DNA of 64,000 nucleotides from Niveispirillum sp. SYP-B3756 (GTDB lineage Bacteria; Pseudomonadota; Alphaproteobacteria; Azospirillales; Azospirillaceae), in assembly GCF_009495745.1 (NCBI RefSeq), contig NZ_WIDQ01000009.1, positions 62,001 to 126,000 on the forward strand. Direction: 5' to 3'. Below the pieces are notes generated by a model that made no database searches, was not told the DNA's origin, and worked only from the letters and a program-made list of their open reading frames with translations. Numbering within the stretch: position 1 is the first letter of the stretch; each line of letters starts with the position of its first letter. Below, one piece after another: positions 18,894-28,267 of this stretch. The translations under genes and the position numbers were made by a program.

Positions 18894-19808
18894 TCAGATC
18901 TTCTGCTTCTTTTCCGGCGGCTTGCGCCGCTGGTCGGCCGCCATGGCCGAGGTCTGGATGGCCAGCCGGTCGGGCATCCGCAGGTCAATTGCCACCACAT
19001 CCTTGTCCAGTATCTGATTGGTCTGCTGGATCAGCGCCAGCTGGTGCAGGGCCTCCGGCACCTCATGTTCGGGCAGACGCACATCAACGCCGTTCTTCAG
19101 CTTCAAATCCCAACGACGGCCAGCCACCAGGATGGCGGCTTCCACCCTTTCCCCGATGGTCGGTTCGGCTGCCAGCCGGCGGAGCAGTTCCGGCCCGCGC
19201 GCCGGCGCATCGGCCCCCACCAGCATGGGCAGGTTGGGCCAGCGCGACAGGTCTTCATCGGTCAGCACCACGCCATCGGCATCCACCAGCCGCAATTGCC
19301 GGTCATGCTGCCACAGCGCCATCGGCTTGCGCTCCTTGATGGCGATGAAGATCGTGTCCGGCAGGCGTCGTTCCACCCGCGCCTCCGCCACCCAGGGAAT
19401 CTGTTCCAGCGCCAGCCGGGCGGCGTGGGGATCGAAGGCCAGGATGGGGCTGCCGCGCTGCACGCCCAGGGCTGCCAGCATGTCGGTCTTCGCCGTGCGT
19501 TTGCGCCCCTGCACAAAAACTTCCCCCACCGACAGGCCGGCATCTACCGATGCGTGCATGAACCTGTCGGTCACCGTGGATGTCAGCATGGCCGCCTGCC
19601 CACTGGCCCAGGCCCAGGCCCCAACGGCGGCCAGCAGCAGCAGCGGGGCCGCCGTGCGGCCGATGCGCATGGCGGGGCCGGCCCAGCGCGGCATGGCGCG
19701 GCGGCGATTGGCCTCCTGCGCTGCACGCAATGTGGCCCGCCGCGCCGTTTCGGCGAAGCGGGCCCGGGGATTGTCGGGGATGGCGTCGGCGGGCGTCACA
19801 CGTGGCAT
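18894..19808 (-). CDS. ftsQ: Cell division protein FtsQ
   Basis: Bitopic inner-membrane protein that links FtsBL to the early divisome. The 304-residue product has a basic cytoplasmic N-terminus, one membrane segment near residues 50-68 (APLLLLAAVGAWAWA), then a periplasmic POTRA domain with FVQGRKRTAKTDMLAAL and PWVAEARVERRLPDTIFIAI, followed by the FtsQ beta domain. The ATG at 19808 overlaps the ddl stop by 13 bp; the frame continues upstream inside ddl but that part is not FtsQ-like. The lysine-rich C-terminus (KKPPEKKQKI-like) may be flexible. Confidence 0.94.
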   Translation of the reverse strand: MPRVTPADAIPDNPRARFAETARRATLRAAQEANRRRAMPRWAGPAMRIGRTAAPLLLLAAVGAWAWASGQAAMLTSTVTDRFMHASVDAGLSVGEVFVQGRKRTAKTDMLAALGVQRGSPILAFDPHAARLALEQIPWVAEARVERRLPDTIFIAIKERKPMALWQHDRQLRLVDADGVVLTDEDLSRWPNLPMLVGADAPARGPELLRRLAAEPTIGERVEAAILVAGRRWDLKLKNGVDVRLPEHEVPEALHQLALIQQTNQILDKDVVAIDLRMPDRLAIQTSAMAADQRRKPPEKKQKI

Positions 19809-20731
19809 CGGGCTCGCTCCACTATCCAGGCGCACAGATCGGCATAGGCGATGCCGCGCGCGGCCGCCTGTTCCGGCAACAGCGACAGGGGCGTGAAGCC
19901 CGGCTGCGTGTTGGTCTCCAGAAAGCACAGCCCGCTGGTGCCGGGCTTGCTGTCATCCCAGCGGAAATCGGAGCGGGATACCGGCTCGCAGCCCAGCACC
20001 CGATGGGCCAGCAGCGCCAGGCGCTTGGCCTCTGTCGCCACCTCTTCAGGGATCTGCGCCGGGCAGATATGGGTGGCGCCGCCATCGGTATATTTGGCGG
20101 TATAGTCGAAGAAATTCTGCGTCGGCACGATCTCCGTAACGGCCAGCGCCTCATCCCCCATGATGCCGACGGTCAGTTCCCGGCCGGGGATGAACTGTTC
20201 CACCAGCACCTTGTCGCCATAGACCCAGGCATCTTCTGCCAGCACGGTGAAATTATCGCCCGCCTTGACGATGCGCACGCCCACGGACGAGCCCTCATCC
20301 ACCGGCTTCACCACATAGGGCGGGGGCAGCACATGGCCGGCCAACACCTGATCCTTGGTCGCCACCACACCATCGGCCACCGGCATCCCCGCCGTGGACA
20401 GCAGGCGCTTGGTCATTTCCTTGTCCATGGCGATGGCAGAGGATTTGACGCCGGAATGGGTATAGGGCAGGCCCATATATTCCAGCACACCCTGGATCAG
20501 CCCATCCTCCCCACCGCGCCCGTGCAGGGCGTTGAACACCGCATCCGGGCGCGGGTTCGACAGGGCAGCGATCAGCGCCGGCAGGTCGCGCTTCACATCC
20601 ACACGGGTGACGCGATAGCCCTTGTCCTCCAGCGCCGTGGCGATATTGGCCCCGCTGACGAGCGACACCTCGCGCTCGGCAGACCAGCCACCCATCAGGA
20701 CGGCGACATGCTTCGCGTTCGTCTCACCCAT
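19796..20731 (-). CDS. ddl: D-alanine--D-alanine ligase
   Basis: ATP-grasp enzyme that makes D-Ala-D-Ala for the pentapeptide stem of peptidoglycan. The 311-residue product starts with HVAVLMGGWSAEREVSL and has NALHGRGGEDG, PYVVKPVDEGSSVGV and CFLETNTQPGFTPLSL, the usual DdlB signature order. The ATG at 20731 was selected because a GGGGGAG ribosome site lies just upstream and the product then has normal length; a longer open frame to 20905 is not Ddl-like. It overlaps ftsQ by 13 bp. A 228-bp stretch separates it from murB. Confidence 0.96.
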   Translation of the reverse strand: MGETNAKHVAVLMGGWSAEREVSLVSGANIATALEDKGYRVTRVDVKRDLPALIAALSNPRPDAVFNALHGRGGEDGLIQGVLEYMGLPYTHSGVKSSAIAMDKEMTKRLLSTAGMPVADGVVATKDQVLAGHVLPPPYVVKPVDEGSSVGVRIVKAGDNFTVLAEDAWVYGDKVLVEQFIPGRELTVGIMGDEALAVTEIVPTQNFFDYTAKYTDGGATHICPAQIPEEVATEAKRLALLAHRVLGCEPVSRSDFRWDDSKPGTSGLCFLETNTQPGFTPLSLLPEQAAARGIAYADLCAWIVERARCHV

Positions 20732-20963
20732 CACACCAGACTCCCCCACGGCCCGCATACACCAGGATGCGGACGTAATGGCCGAACAATTCGGCAACTT
20801 CTGCGCATACGCAAGATTTTGTGTGACGGCCAGCATATCCGCCCACAAAATCCGGTGTAAGCGAGGCGCCGAGCGGTCGCAAGCGGCAATCTGCGCCGCT
20901 TTCAAAAAAGCCGAGGGCGTTAACCCGAAGGTCAGGGGGGAGGGGGTGGGTAAACGCGTTCAT
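20724..20963 (-). CDS. Doubtful 79-codon ORF between murB and ddl
   Basis: The frame starts at an ATG overlapping the murB stop as ATGA and ends 8 bp inside ddl, so its position looks like that of a coupled gene. Against it, third-codon GC is low compared with the neighbours and the product ([10 protein letters not shown] start, Cys- and Gly-containing, no motif) resembles nothing recognised. The segment also holds a GCCGAA/TTCGGC inverted repeat. It could equally be an internal promoter region for ddl-ftsQAZ. Confidence 0.22.
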   Translation of the reverse strand: MNAFTHPLPPDLRVNALGFFESGADCRLRPLGASLTPDFVGGYAGRHTKSCVCAEVAELFGHYVRILVYAGRGGVWCDG

Positions 20964-21895
20964 CCGCCCCCCCCATGCGAACGGGGTACGCCGATCCGCC
21001 GTATCTCCCAACGCAAGTCTATGCCGCTCTGCGCTTTCACGCGGCGGCGGACTTCCTCGCCCAAGGACTCGATATCGTCTGCGGTGGCGTCACCCAGATT
21101 GATCAAGAAATTGCAGTGTTTCTCGCTGATCTGCGCCCCGCCGATGGTCAAACCCCGGCAACCGGCGGCATCGATCAGTTGCCAGGCCTTGTGCCCTTCC
21201 GGGTTGGCGAAGGTGGAACCGCCGGTGCGGGCGCGCACCGGCTGGCTGTCGGCGCGGGTCTGCTGGATCGCCTCAATCCGCGCCTGGATGGCGTCCTTGT
21301 CATCGGGCCGGCCGCGCAGGGCGGCGGCGGTGAAGATGACATCCTCGGGCAGGCCGCAATGGCGGTAGGTCAGGTGCAGCTCATCGCGTGTCCAGCGCCG
21401 GCTATGGCCCTGGCCGTCAACCCCTTCGGCCCAGTCGATGACATCCACCAGCTCGCCGCCATAGGCCCCGCCATTCATGCGAATGGCCCCGCCAATGGTG
21501 CCGGGAATGCCGGAGAGGAATTCCAACCCCGCCAAGCCGGCCTGCTGTGCCGTCAGCGCCACGTTCAAATCCAGCGCGCCAGCGCCGGCGATGATTGTTT
21601 CGCCTTCGACATAAATTTCGGCAAAGGCACCCCCCAGGCGGATCACCAGACCCGGCACCCCGCCATCGCGGACCAGCAGGTTCGACGCCACACCGATTAC
21701 CGTCACCGGCAGATCGGCGGGGCAGCGGGCGCGGAAATAGGCCAGATCATCCCGGTCGGCCGGACGGAACAGCAGCTCGGCATTGCCGCCGACGCGGAAC
21801 CAGGTGGTCGGCCCCAGCGGCGCGTCGGCCACCAGCCGGCCGCGAAGGTCGGGTGCTTGTTCCTTGATCCGGTCGAGCAGCGGGGAGGCAACCAT
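20960..21895 (-). CDS. murB: UDP-N-acetylenolpyruvoylglucosamine reductase
   Basis: FAD- and NADPH-dependent reductase that makes UDP-MurNAc from enolpyruvyl-UDP-GlcNAc. The 311-residue product has [14 protein letters not shown] and [16 protein letters not shown] (FAD binding), then [21 protein letters not shown] and [16 protein letters not shown] with the catalytic-serine region, ending in [11 protein letters not shown] and a DIRRIG-like tail. This is a type II MurB. Its ATG shares one base with the murC stop (TGATG), so the two are translationally coupled. Confidence 0.97.
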   Translation of the reverse strand: MVASPLLDRIKEQAPDLRGRLVADAPLGPTTWFRVGGNAELLFRPADRDDLAYFRARCPADLPVTVIGVASNLLVRDGGVPGLVIRLGGAFAEIYVEGETIIAGAGALDLNVALTAQQAGLAGLEFLSGIPGTIGGAIRMNGGAYGGELVDVIDWAEGVDGQGHSRRWTRDELHLTYRHCGLPEDVIFTAAALRGRPDDKDAIQARIEAIQQTRADSQPVRARTGGSTFANPEGHKAWQLIDAAGCRGLTIGGAQISEKHCNFLINLGDATADDIESLGEEVRRRVKAQSGIDLRWEIRRIGVPRSHGGGG

Positions 21896-23328
21896 CAGTC
21901 GGCACCCCCGATGGCAAACAGCTTGTCCAGCTCACCCGGCAGGGCGTTGGCCCATTGGGTGATGGTGCCGGCGCCTAAGCACACCACCATGTCACCGGGT
22001 TTGGCGATGTCCTTCACCAGGGCCGGCAGGGCATCCGGGCCGGTGAGCGCACGCACGTCGCGGTGGCCGCGCACGCGCAAGCCCTCCACCAGATCATCGC
22101 GCGAGGCGCCGGCAATCGGTTGTTCACCAGCGGCATAGACATCCGCCACCACCACCGTGTCGGCATCGTTGAAGCAGGTGCAGAAATCGCCGAACAGGCT
22201 TTGAAGGCGGGTATAGCGGTGCGGCTGCACCACGGCGATGGTGCGGCCGGTGCCGGCCATGCGGGCGGCCTTCAGCACGGCGGAAATTTCCACCGGATGG
22301 TGACCGTAATCGTCAATCACGGTGATGCCGTTGCTTTCCCCGGTCTTGGTGAAGCGGCGCTTCACCCCGCTGAACTTGGCGAAGGACTGGCGGATCGCCT
22401 CGTCGCTGATGCCCAGATTGATGGCCACGGCGACGGCGGCCAGGGAATTCTGCACATTATGCAACCCATACATCGGCAGATGGATGCCGGTGATGGTGCG
22501 CGCTTCCCCCCGTGATTCTCCGCGGGCGCGGTCGCTGACCGCCACGTCATAGGCGCAGCCGCTGGTATCGGTCACCACATTGATGGCCCGCACATCGGCC
22601 TGAGGGGAGAAGCCATAGGTGACGACGCGGCGATCCACCCGGCCCAGCATGGCCTGGACCTCAGGATGGTCGATGCAAAGGGCCGCGAACCCGTAGAACG
22701 GAATGTTTTCGACAAACCGGTCGAAGGCCTTCCGCTCCTCCTCAAACGTGCCGTAATGGTCCAGATGCTCCGGGTCCATATTGGTGACGATGCCGATGGT
22801 GGAGGGCAGCTTGGTGAAGGTGCCGTCGCTCTCATCGGCTTCCACCACCATCCAGTCACCGCTGCCCAGCTTGGCATTGGTGCCCAGTGAATTGATGATG
22901 CCGCCATTGATGATGGTCGGGTCCATCGCCCCGCCTTCCAGCAGGGCCGCCACCATGCTGGTGGTGGTGGTCTTGCCATGGGTGCCGGCCACGGCGATGG
23001 ACCATTTCAGCCGCATCAGCTCCGCCAGCATTTCCGCCCGGCGCACCACCGGGATCATGCCGGCGCGGGCCGCCACCACCTCGGGATTGTCCTTCTTCAC
23101 GGCAGACGAGATGACCAGCACCGCCGCTTCGCCCAGATTTTCCGCCCGGTGGCCGATTTCCACCTTGATGCCCAGCTTGCGCAGCCGCTGCACATTATAG
23201 TTATCGGACATGTCGCTGCCCTGGACCGCGTAGCCCAGATTGTGCAGCACCTCGGCGATGCCGGACATGCCGATACCGCCAATGCCGACGAAATGCAGGG
23301 TTCCGATGTTCAGCGGCAGGGCCCGCAT
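21895..23328 (-). CDS. murC: UDP-N-acetylmuramate--L-alanine ligase
   Basis: Adds L-Ala to UDP-MurNAc, the first amino acid of the stem peptide. The 477-residue Mur ligase begins [16 protein letters not shown] (nucleotide-sugar binding), has the ATP loop [11 protein letters not shown] near residue 114, then [20 protein letters not shown] and the C-terminal [10 protein letters not shown], all typical of MurC. GGAG lies 9 bases before the ATG, inside the end of the preceding small ORF, which stops 3 bp upstream. Confidence 0.97.
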   Translation of the reverse strand: MRALPLNIGTLHFVGIGGIGMSGIAEVLHNLGYAVQGSDMSDNYNVQRLRKLGIKVEIGHRAENLGEAAVLVISSAVKKDNPEVVAARAGMIPVVRRAEMLAELMRLKWSIAVAGTHGKTTTTSMVAALLEGGAMDPTIINGGIINSLGTNAKLGSGDWMVVEADESDGTFTKLPSTIGIVTNMDPEHLDHYGTFEEERKAFDRFVENIPFYGFAALCIDHPEVQAMLGRVDRRVVTYGFSPQADVRAINVVTDTSGCAYDVAVSDRARGESRGEARTITGIHLPMYGLHNVQNSLAAVAVAINLGISDEAIRQSFAKFSGVKRRFTKTGESNGITVIDDYGHHPVEISAVLKAARMAGTGRTIAVVQPHRYTRLQSLFGDFCTCFNDADTVVVADVYAAGEQPIAGASRDDLVEGLRVRGHRDVRALTGPDALPALVKDIAKPGDMVVCLGAGTITQWANALPGELDKLFAIGGAD

Positions 23329-23331
23329 GGC

Positions 23332-23529
23332 TTAAACTCCAAACAGAAAATCAAGAAGACCGGGTTTACGGCGCGGTGTGTGGGTGGTTTCGCTATCGTA
23401 ATAATGGCTTGTGGCCATTTCGCGGCCCTGTCGTGCCGGATAGGGCCGCGTCATCGGCCCATTGCCCAGCAGCAGGGGGAAGGCGGTTTCCAGCTCACGG
23501 AGGCTGGGCGAGGGGACAGATTGCCTCAT
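23332..23529 (-). CDS. Small 65-aa protein coupled between murG and murC (unknown)
   Basis: A 65-codon frame fills the whole gap between murG and murC. Its ATG overlaps the murG stop as ATGA and its TAA falls 3 bp before the murC ATG. Five known gene pairs in this cluster have the same ATGA junction. The product is hydrophilic, with a helix-like start (LRELETAFPLLL), a His/Tyr/Thr-rich middle and a C-terminal hydrophobic tip KPGLLDFLFGV that could be a membrane- or partner-docking motif. No family recognised. Codon use is less GC-biased at the 3' end than in the mur genes. Confidence 0.5.
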   Translation of the reverse strand: MRQSVPSPSLRELETAFPLLLGNGPMTRPYPARQGREMATSHYYDSETTHTPRRKPGLLDFLFGV

Positions 23530-24629
23530 GCCTTGCCTCCATTGGCCAGATCCAGCACGGCATCGGCCAGCTTTTCCGCCGCTTCCGGGATGGCCCAGCC
23601 GGCGGCGGCCGTGGCGGCATGGGTCAGTTGCGCCGGGTCGGCCAGCAGGGCGATCAGCTTGTCAGCCAGCACGGCGGGCGAAAATTCCGTCTGCGGAACG
23701 ACCCAAGCGCCACCAACCGATTCAACCGATCTGGCGTTGGCGGTCTGGTGATCATCCATGGCGTATTGATAGGGCACCAGGATGGAGGGACGGCCCACGA
23801 CCGTCAGTTCGGCGACCGTTCCGGCCCCGGAACGAGCGACCATCAGGTGGCAACCGGCCAGCCGGTGGGGCATATCCTTGAAGAAGGTGGCCAGCTCGCA
23901 CTCAATGCCCATCTCGTAATAGGCTTTGCGGGCGACCTCGATATTTTCCGGACGGGCCTGCTGCACGATCTTCAGGCGATATCGCAAATCGTCGGGCAGC
24001 ATCTCGATGGCGCGGGGCACCACCTCCCCGAAGATGCTGGCCCCCTGGCTGCCGCCGGTGATCAGCAGGTTCACCGGGCCGCCGGGCACCGGGGCGGGGT
24101 AGGGGGCATCGCGCAGGGCCAGGATGTCGGGGCGCACCGGGTTGCCGGTGCGGATGATGCGCTTGCCATCGGCCTGACCCAGCCCCTTCACTGCCGGAAA
24201 GCTGGTGCAGATGCGGGCGGCCTTGCCGATCAGCAGCCGATTGGCCCGGCCCAGCACTGCATTCTGTTCATGCAGCAGGGTGGGAATGCCGGTGGATTGG
24301 GCGGCGAACACGGTGGGAACGGATGGATAGCCGCCGAAGCCGACGACAAGGGCGGGGTTCAGGCGGCGCAGCAGGCTGCGGGCCTGCGCGGTGCCCAGCA
24401 CCAGATCGACGGCCATGCGGGCCTTGCCCAGCAGGCCGGCGGCCCCGTTCGACGCGCGGATACGTTCCACCCGTACATCCGGCAGGCTGTCGCCAAACGC
24501 CTTGCCGCGCGGATCGGTCACCAGAATCGGCAAATGGCCGCGCGCCATCAGGGCGCGGGCCAGCGCTTCCGCCGGGAACATATGGCCGCCGGTGCCCCCG
24601 GCGGCGAGGATGATGGGGCGGGCGCTCAC
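23526..24629 (-). CDS. murG: Lipid II synthase (UDP-GlcNAc:lipid I transferase)
   Basis: Peripheral membrane GT28 enzyme that adds GlcNAc to lipid I on the cytoplasmic face. The 367-residue product has the G-loops LAAGGTGGHMFPAEALA and VVGFGGYPSVP, the Asn-rich LLHEQNAVLGRANRLL segment, and the UDP-binding LLITGGSQGASIFGEVVP with ARSGAGTVAEL in the C-terminal domain. Its ATG overlaps the ftsW stop (ATGA). Confidence 0.97.
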   Translation of the reverse strand: MSARPIILAAGGTGGHMFPAEALARALMARGHLPILVTDPRGKAFGDSLPDVRVERIRASNGAAGLLGKARMAVDLVLGTAQARSLLRRLNPALVVGFGGYPSVPTVFAAQSTGIPTLLHEQNAVLGRANRLLIGKAARICTSFPAVKGLGQADGKRIIRTGNPVRPDILALRDAPYPAPVPGGPVNLLITGGSQGASIFGEVVPRAIEMLPDDLRYRLKIVQQARPENIEVARKAYYEMGIECELATFFKDMPHRLAGCHLMVARSGAGTVAELTVVGRPSILVPYQYAMDDHQTANARSVESVGGAWVVPQTEFSPAVLADKLIALLADPAQLTHAATAAAGWAIPEAAEKLADAVLDLANGGKA

Positions 24630-25765
24630 AGGCCTTCTCCCGGTGACAGGCGTTTGCGGGTCAGGGCCAGCAGCATCCCTGTGCCGATCCCCAGCGCGAT
24701 CAGCGAGGAACCGCCATAGGAGATGAAGGGCAGGGTCATGCCCTTGGTCGGCATCAGATGCAGGGCGGAGCCCATATTGATCAGCGCCTGCAGGCCGAAC
24801 TGCATGGCCAGCCCGGTGGCGGCCAGCATGACGAACAGGCTCTGATCATTGGCAGCGCGGTTGAAGCTGCGGATCACCACAATGGCGAACAGCACGATGA
24901 TCAGGGCGCAGACCACCAGCCCCAGTTCCTCCCCCGCGACGGAGAAGATGAAATCGGCATGGGCATCGGGGATGGCCATCTTCACCCGCCCCTGGCCGGG
25001 ACCGGTGCCCCAGATTCCGCCATTGGCGAAGGCTTCCATCGACTTTTCGACCTGATAATTCTCCCCCGTTGCCGGGTTCAGGAAGCCGTCGATACGTTTT
25101 TGCACATGCGGCCACAGGAAATAGGCGCTGACCAGACCGCCCATGCCCAGCACCACCATGCTCGCCACCAGCACGATGGGCAGGCCAGCCAGGAAAAACT
25201 GACCGAAGAAGATGGAGGTGATGACGAAGGTTTGCCCCAGATCAGGCTGGCTCATCAGCAGCAGCACGATCATGGCATAGAGGGCGCAGTTGACCTGGAT
25301 GCCGGGAAAATGTCCACCATTCGGCCCCGGCGTGCGGTGGAGCGAGAACATCCAGGCGGAGACGACGGCAAAGGCCGGCTTCAGGAATTCCGACGGCTGC
25401 ACTGATGACAGGCCGGGCACATGAATCCAGCGCGTTGCGCCCTTGATCTCCTCCCCGATGAACAGGGTCAGCACCACACCGAAGACGGCCCCCCCGAACA
25501 GCACCACCGCCAGCCGCCGCACCCCGCGCGGGGTGAGCAGGGAGACGCCGACCATGATAGCCAGCGAGGGCAGCAGCATGATCAGGTGACGTTCGATGAA
25601 GTGGAAGGTGGTCAGCCCGATGCGGTTGGCCACCGCCGGGCTGGCCGCCTGGATCAGCACCACACCGATCAGGGCAATGGCGATAATGATGGCCAGCGTC
25701 CAGCGGTCCACTGTCCACCACCAGCGGCCCAGAACCGAATGATCGGTGCGGGAGAAGGAGAGCAT
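24626..25765 (-). CDS. ftsW: Lipid II polymerase FtsW (SEDS family)
   Basis: Integral membrane SEDS glycosyltransferase of the septal synthase FtsW-FtsI. The 379-residue product has about ten hydrophobic segments and the SEDS hallmarks: WIHVPGLSSVQPSEF with the catalytic-Asp region following, DAHADFIFSVAGEELG, and LHLMPTKGMTLPFISYGGSS near the end. The ATG at 25765 is preceded by GGAGAAGGAGAG. The murD stop is 4 bp upstream; the open frame running into murD is spurious. Confidence 0.95.
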   Translation of the reverse strand: MLSFSRTDHSVLGRWWWTVDRWTLAIIIAIALIGVVLIQAASPAVANRIGLTTFHFIERHLIMLLPSLAIMVGVSLLTPRGVRRLAVVLFGGAVFGVVLTLFIGEEIKGATRWIHVPGLSSVQPSEFLKPAFAVVSAWMFSLHRTPGPNGGHFPGIQVNCALYAMIVLLLMSQPDLGQTFVITSIFFGQFFLAGLPIVLVASMVVLGMGGLVSAYFLWPHVQKRIDGFLNPATGENYQVEKSMEAFANGGIWGTGPGQGRVKMAIPDAHADFIFSVAGEELGLVVCALIIVLFAIVVIRSFNRAANDQSLFVMLAATGLAMQFGLQALINMGSALHLMPTKGMTLPFISYGGSSLIALGIGTGMLLALTRKRLSPGEGL

Positions 25766-25769
25766 GGGC

Positions 25770-27167
25770 TCAATCCCCCTGCCGGGTGGTGGCCAGGGAT
25801 TGCGCCGCCGCGGTGAAGGCGTCGCCCCGCACCTCAAAATTCGGATATTGGTCGAAACTGGCGCAGGCCGGCGACAGCAGCACCACGGGTGATGCCTCCC
25901 CATCGGCCTTGGCGGCGGCAAAGGCCGCTGCCACCGCCTTTTCCATCACGCCGCAGCGCGTGTGCGGCACCTGATGGTCGGCCAGCCAGCCGGCAAAGGC
26001 CTCCGTCGCCTCCCCGATCAGGAAGGCGTGGCGCACATTGCCGACGAGTTCCTCCAGACCGGCCAAGCCGGTATCCTTGGGCTTGCCGCCCAAAATCCAA
26101 TAGATCGGCTGATAGCAGACCAGGGCCTTGGCCGCCGCATCGGCATTGGTGGCCTTGCTGTCATTGATGAAGCGGACGCCATCAATGACAGCCACCTGCT
26201 GCTGGCGATGGGCCAGGCCGGGGAAGGTGCGCAAGCCATCCAGAATGTCGGAATGGGTCAGCCCACCGGCGCGTGCCAGGGCATAGGCGGCGAGCGCATT
26301 CTGCCAATTATGCTGGCCGGGCAGGGTGGCTAGTTTGGTCAGGTCGGTGAAAGGGTGGCGCGTGCCTTCGGTGGCATCCACCAGCACGCCCTGTTCCACC
26401 CCGATGCCGCCCGGCGGCACGCCATGGACAGAAAGGCGGATCACCCGCCCGGCAAATTCCCGTTCCAGTGCATCGGCCATCTGGCGGCAAGGCTCATCAT
26501 CCACGCCGATGATGGCCACCTGCGGCCTGCCATCGCCCTTCTGGAAGATGCGCTTCTTGGCGGCGATATAGCCGTCCATGCCGCCATGCCGGTCCAGATG
26601 GTCGGGCGTGATGTTCAGCAGCACGGCGGCATCAAAGCCCAGCGAGGGCGTCAGTTCCAGCTGGTAGCTGGACATTTCCAGCACATAGACGCCGTTCTTG
26701 CCCAGCCGGTCGATGCTCAACGCCGGAATGCCGATATTGCCGCCGATCAGGGTGGGCCGGTTGGCCCCGGCGAAGATATGGCCGGTCAGTGCGGTGGTGG
26801 TGGATTTGCCATTGGTGCCGGTGATGCCGACATAGAACGGGGCCGGCACGGCCCGGGCCAGCAATTCAATATCGCTGATCAGCGGGATGCCGGCCGCCTT
26901 GGCGCGGGCGGCCACCTTGTTGGGCTCAGGGAAGCAGTGCGGGATGCCGGGGGAGAGCACCAGCAGCTCAACCCCGGCCAGATCGGCGCTGTTCAGATCG
27001 GTCAGGGCGATGCCCTCAGCCTGGGCGGCCTGTTGCCCGGCGACCCCATCATCCCAGGCCAGCACCTCGGCCCCGGCATCCAGGGCGGCGCGCGCGGCGG
27101 TAAGGCCCGAGCGCGCCAGACCCATCACTGCGATTTTACGCCCCTTCAGGATGCCGAGATCAATCAT
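25770..27167 (-). CDS. murD: UDP-N-acetylmuramoylalanine--D-glutamate ligase
   Basis: Adds D-Glu to UDP-MurNAc-L-Ala. The 465-residue Mur ligase begins GRKIAVMGLARSGL, has the ATP loop ITGTNGKSTTTAL near residue 115, then NITPDHLDRHG, NDSKATNADAA and the C-terminal LLSPACASFDQY, the MurD-specific ending. AAGGGGG lies upstream of the ATG. It sits 14 bp after mraY and 4 bp before ftsW. Confidence 0.97.
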   Translation of the reverse strand: MIDLGILKGRKIAVMGLARSGLTAARAALDAGAEVLAWDDGVAGQQAAQAEGIALTDLNSADLAGVELLVLSPGIPHCFPEPNKVAARAKAAGIPLISDIELLARAVPAPFYVGITGTNGKSTTTALTGHIFAGANRPTLIGGNIGIPALSIDRLGKNGVYVLEMSSYQLELTPSLGFDAAVLLNITPDHLDRHGGMDGYIAAKKRIFQKGDGRPQVAIIGVDDEPCRQMADALEREFAGRVIRLSVHGVPPGGIGVEQGVLVDATEGTRHPFTDLTKLATLPGQHNWQNALAAYALARAGGLTHSDILDGLRTFPGLAHRQQQVAVIDGVRFINDSKATNADAAAKALVCYQPIYWILGGKPKDTGLAGLEELVGNVRHAFLIGEATEAFAGWLADHQVPHTRCGVMEKAVAAAFAAAKADGEASPVVLLSPACASFDQYPNFEVRGDAFTAAAQSLATTRQGD

Positions 27168-27181
27168 GATGCCCCCTTGGA

Positions 27182-28267
27182 TTACCGTAGTTTCAGCGTG
27201 GACAGGCCGATCAGCGCCAGGATGACGGCGATGATCCAGAACCGGATGACAACGGTGGGCTCCGACCAGCCCTTCTTTTCGAAATGATGGTGGATCGGCG
27301 CCATGCGGAAGACACGGCGTCCGGTCAGCTTGAAGCTGGCCACCTGGATCATCACCGACAGCGTCTCCAGCACGAACAGCCCGCCAATGATGGCCAGCAC
27401 CAGTTCATGCTTGGTGATGACGGAGATGGCCCCCAGCGCGCCGCCCACCGACAGCGAACCGGTATCGCCCATGAACACCATGGCCGGCGGGGCGTTGAAC
27501 CAGAGAAAGCCCAATCCGGCCCCCACCAGCGCGCCGCAGAACACTGCCAGCTCACCCGTGCCCGGCACATGGATGATGCCCAGATAGTTGGAAAAGATGG
27601 CATTGCCTGACAGATAGGCGATCAGCCCGAAGCAGGCGGCGGCGATCATGATCGGCACGGTGGCCAGACCGTCCAGCCCATCCGTCAGGTTGACGGCGTG
27701 CGACGAACCGATGATGACGACCACAGCGAACGGCACATAGAACCAGCCGAGATGAACCAGCAGATCCTTGAAGAAGGGCAAAGCCAGCCCGCTGCCCAGC
27801 TCCCACGGGGTCACCAGCAGATACCAGCCGGTGGCCAGCAGGGCGACGACAAAGGTGGCCACCAGTTTCAGCTTGGAAGACAGGCCCTTGGTATTGCGCT
27901 TGGTCAGTTTCAGATAATCATCGCCGAACCCGACCAGCCCGAACCCGACCGTCACCAGCAGCACGATCCAGGTATAGGTATTGGTCAGATCCACCCAGAG
28001 CAGGGTGGAGATGATGACGGCAATCATGATCATCAGGCCGCCCATGGTGGGCGTGCCCTTCTTCTTCAGATGCGTTTCCGGCCCGTCGGTGCGGATGGGC
28101 TGGCCTTCCCCCTGCTTGGATTTCAGCCAGCGGATCACGCGCGGGCCGATGACGAAGCTGATGATCAGCGCGGTCATCACGGCTCCGCCAGTCCGGAAAG
28201 TCAGATACCGGAACAGGTTGAAAATCTGGAACTGATCCGCCAGGGGGTAAAGCAGATTATACAGCAT
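27182..28267 (-). CDS. mraY: Phospho-N-acetylmuramoyl-pentapeptide transferase
   Basis: Ten-helix membrane enzyme that transfers phospho-MurNAc-pentapeptide to undecaprenyl phosphate, making lipid I. The 361-residue product has [33 protein letters not shown] (catalytic Asp-Asp region), [10 protein letters not shown] and [17 protein letters not shown], the full family set. The ATG at 28267 lies inside the murF 3' end (11-bp overlap). The open frame a few codons upstream is inside murF and was not used. Confidence 0.97.
   Translation of the reverse strand: MLYNLLYPLADQFQIFNLFRYLTFRTGGAVMTALIISFVIGPRVIRWLKSKQGEGQPIRTDGPETHLKKKGTPTMGGLMIMIAVIISTLLWVDLTNTYTWIVLLVTVGFGLVGFGDDYLKLTKRNTKGLSSKLKLVATFVVALLATGWYLLVTPWELGSGLALPFFKDLLVHLGWFYVPFAVVVIIGSSHAVNLTDGLDGLATVPIMIAAACFGLIAYLSGNAIFSNYLGIIHVPGTGELAVFCGALVGAGLGFLWFNAPPAMVFMGDTGSLSVGGALGAISVITKHELVLAIIGGLFVLETLSVMIQVASFKLTGRRVFRMAPIHHHFEKKGWSEPTVVIRFWIIAVILALIGLSTLKLR

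Noticed and set aside
17583-19847. 754-codon open frame on the plus strand
   Set aside because: Antisense to ftsA and ftsQ; shadow composition and no recognisable domain.
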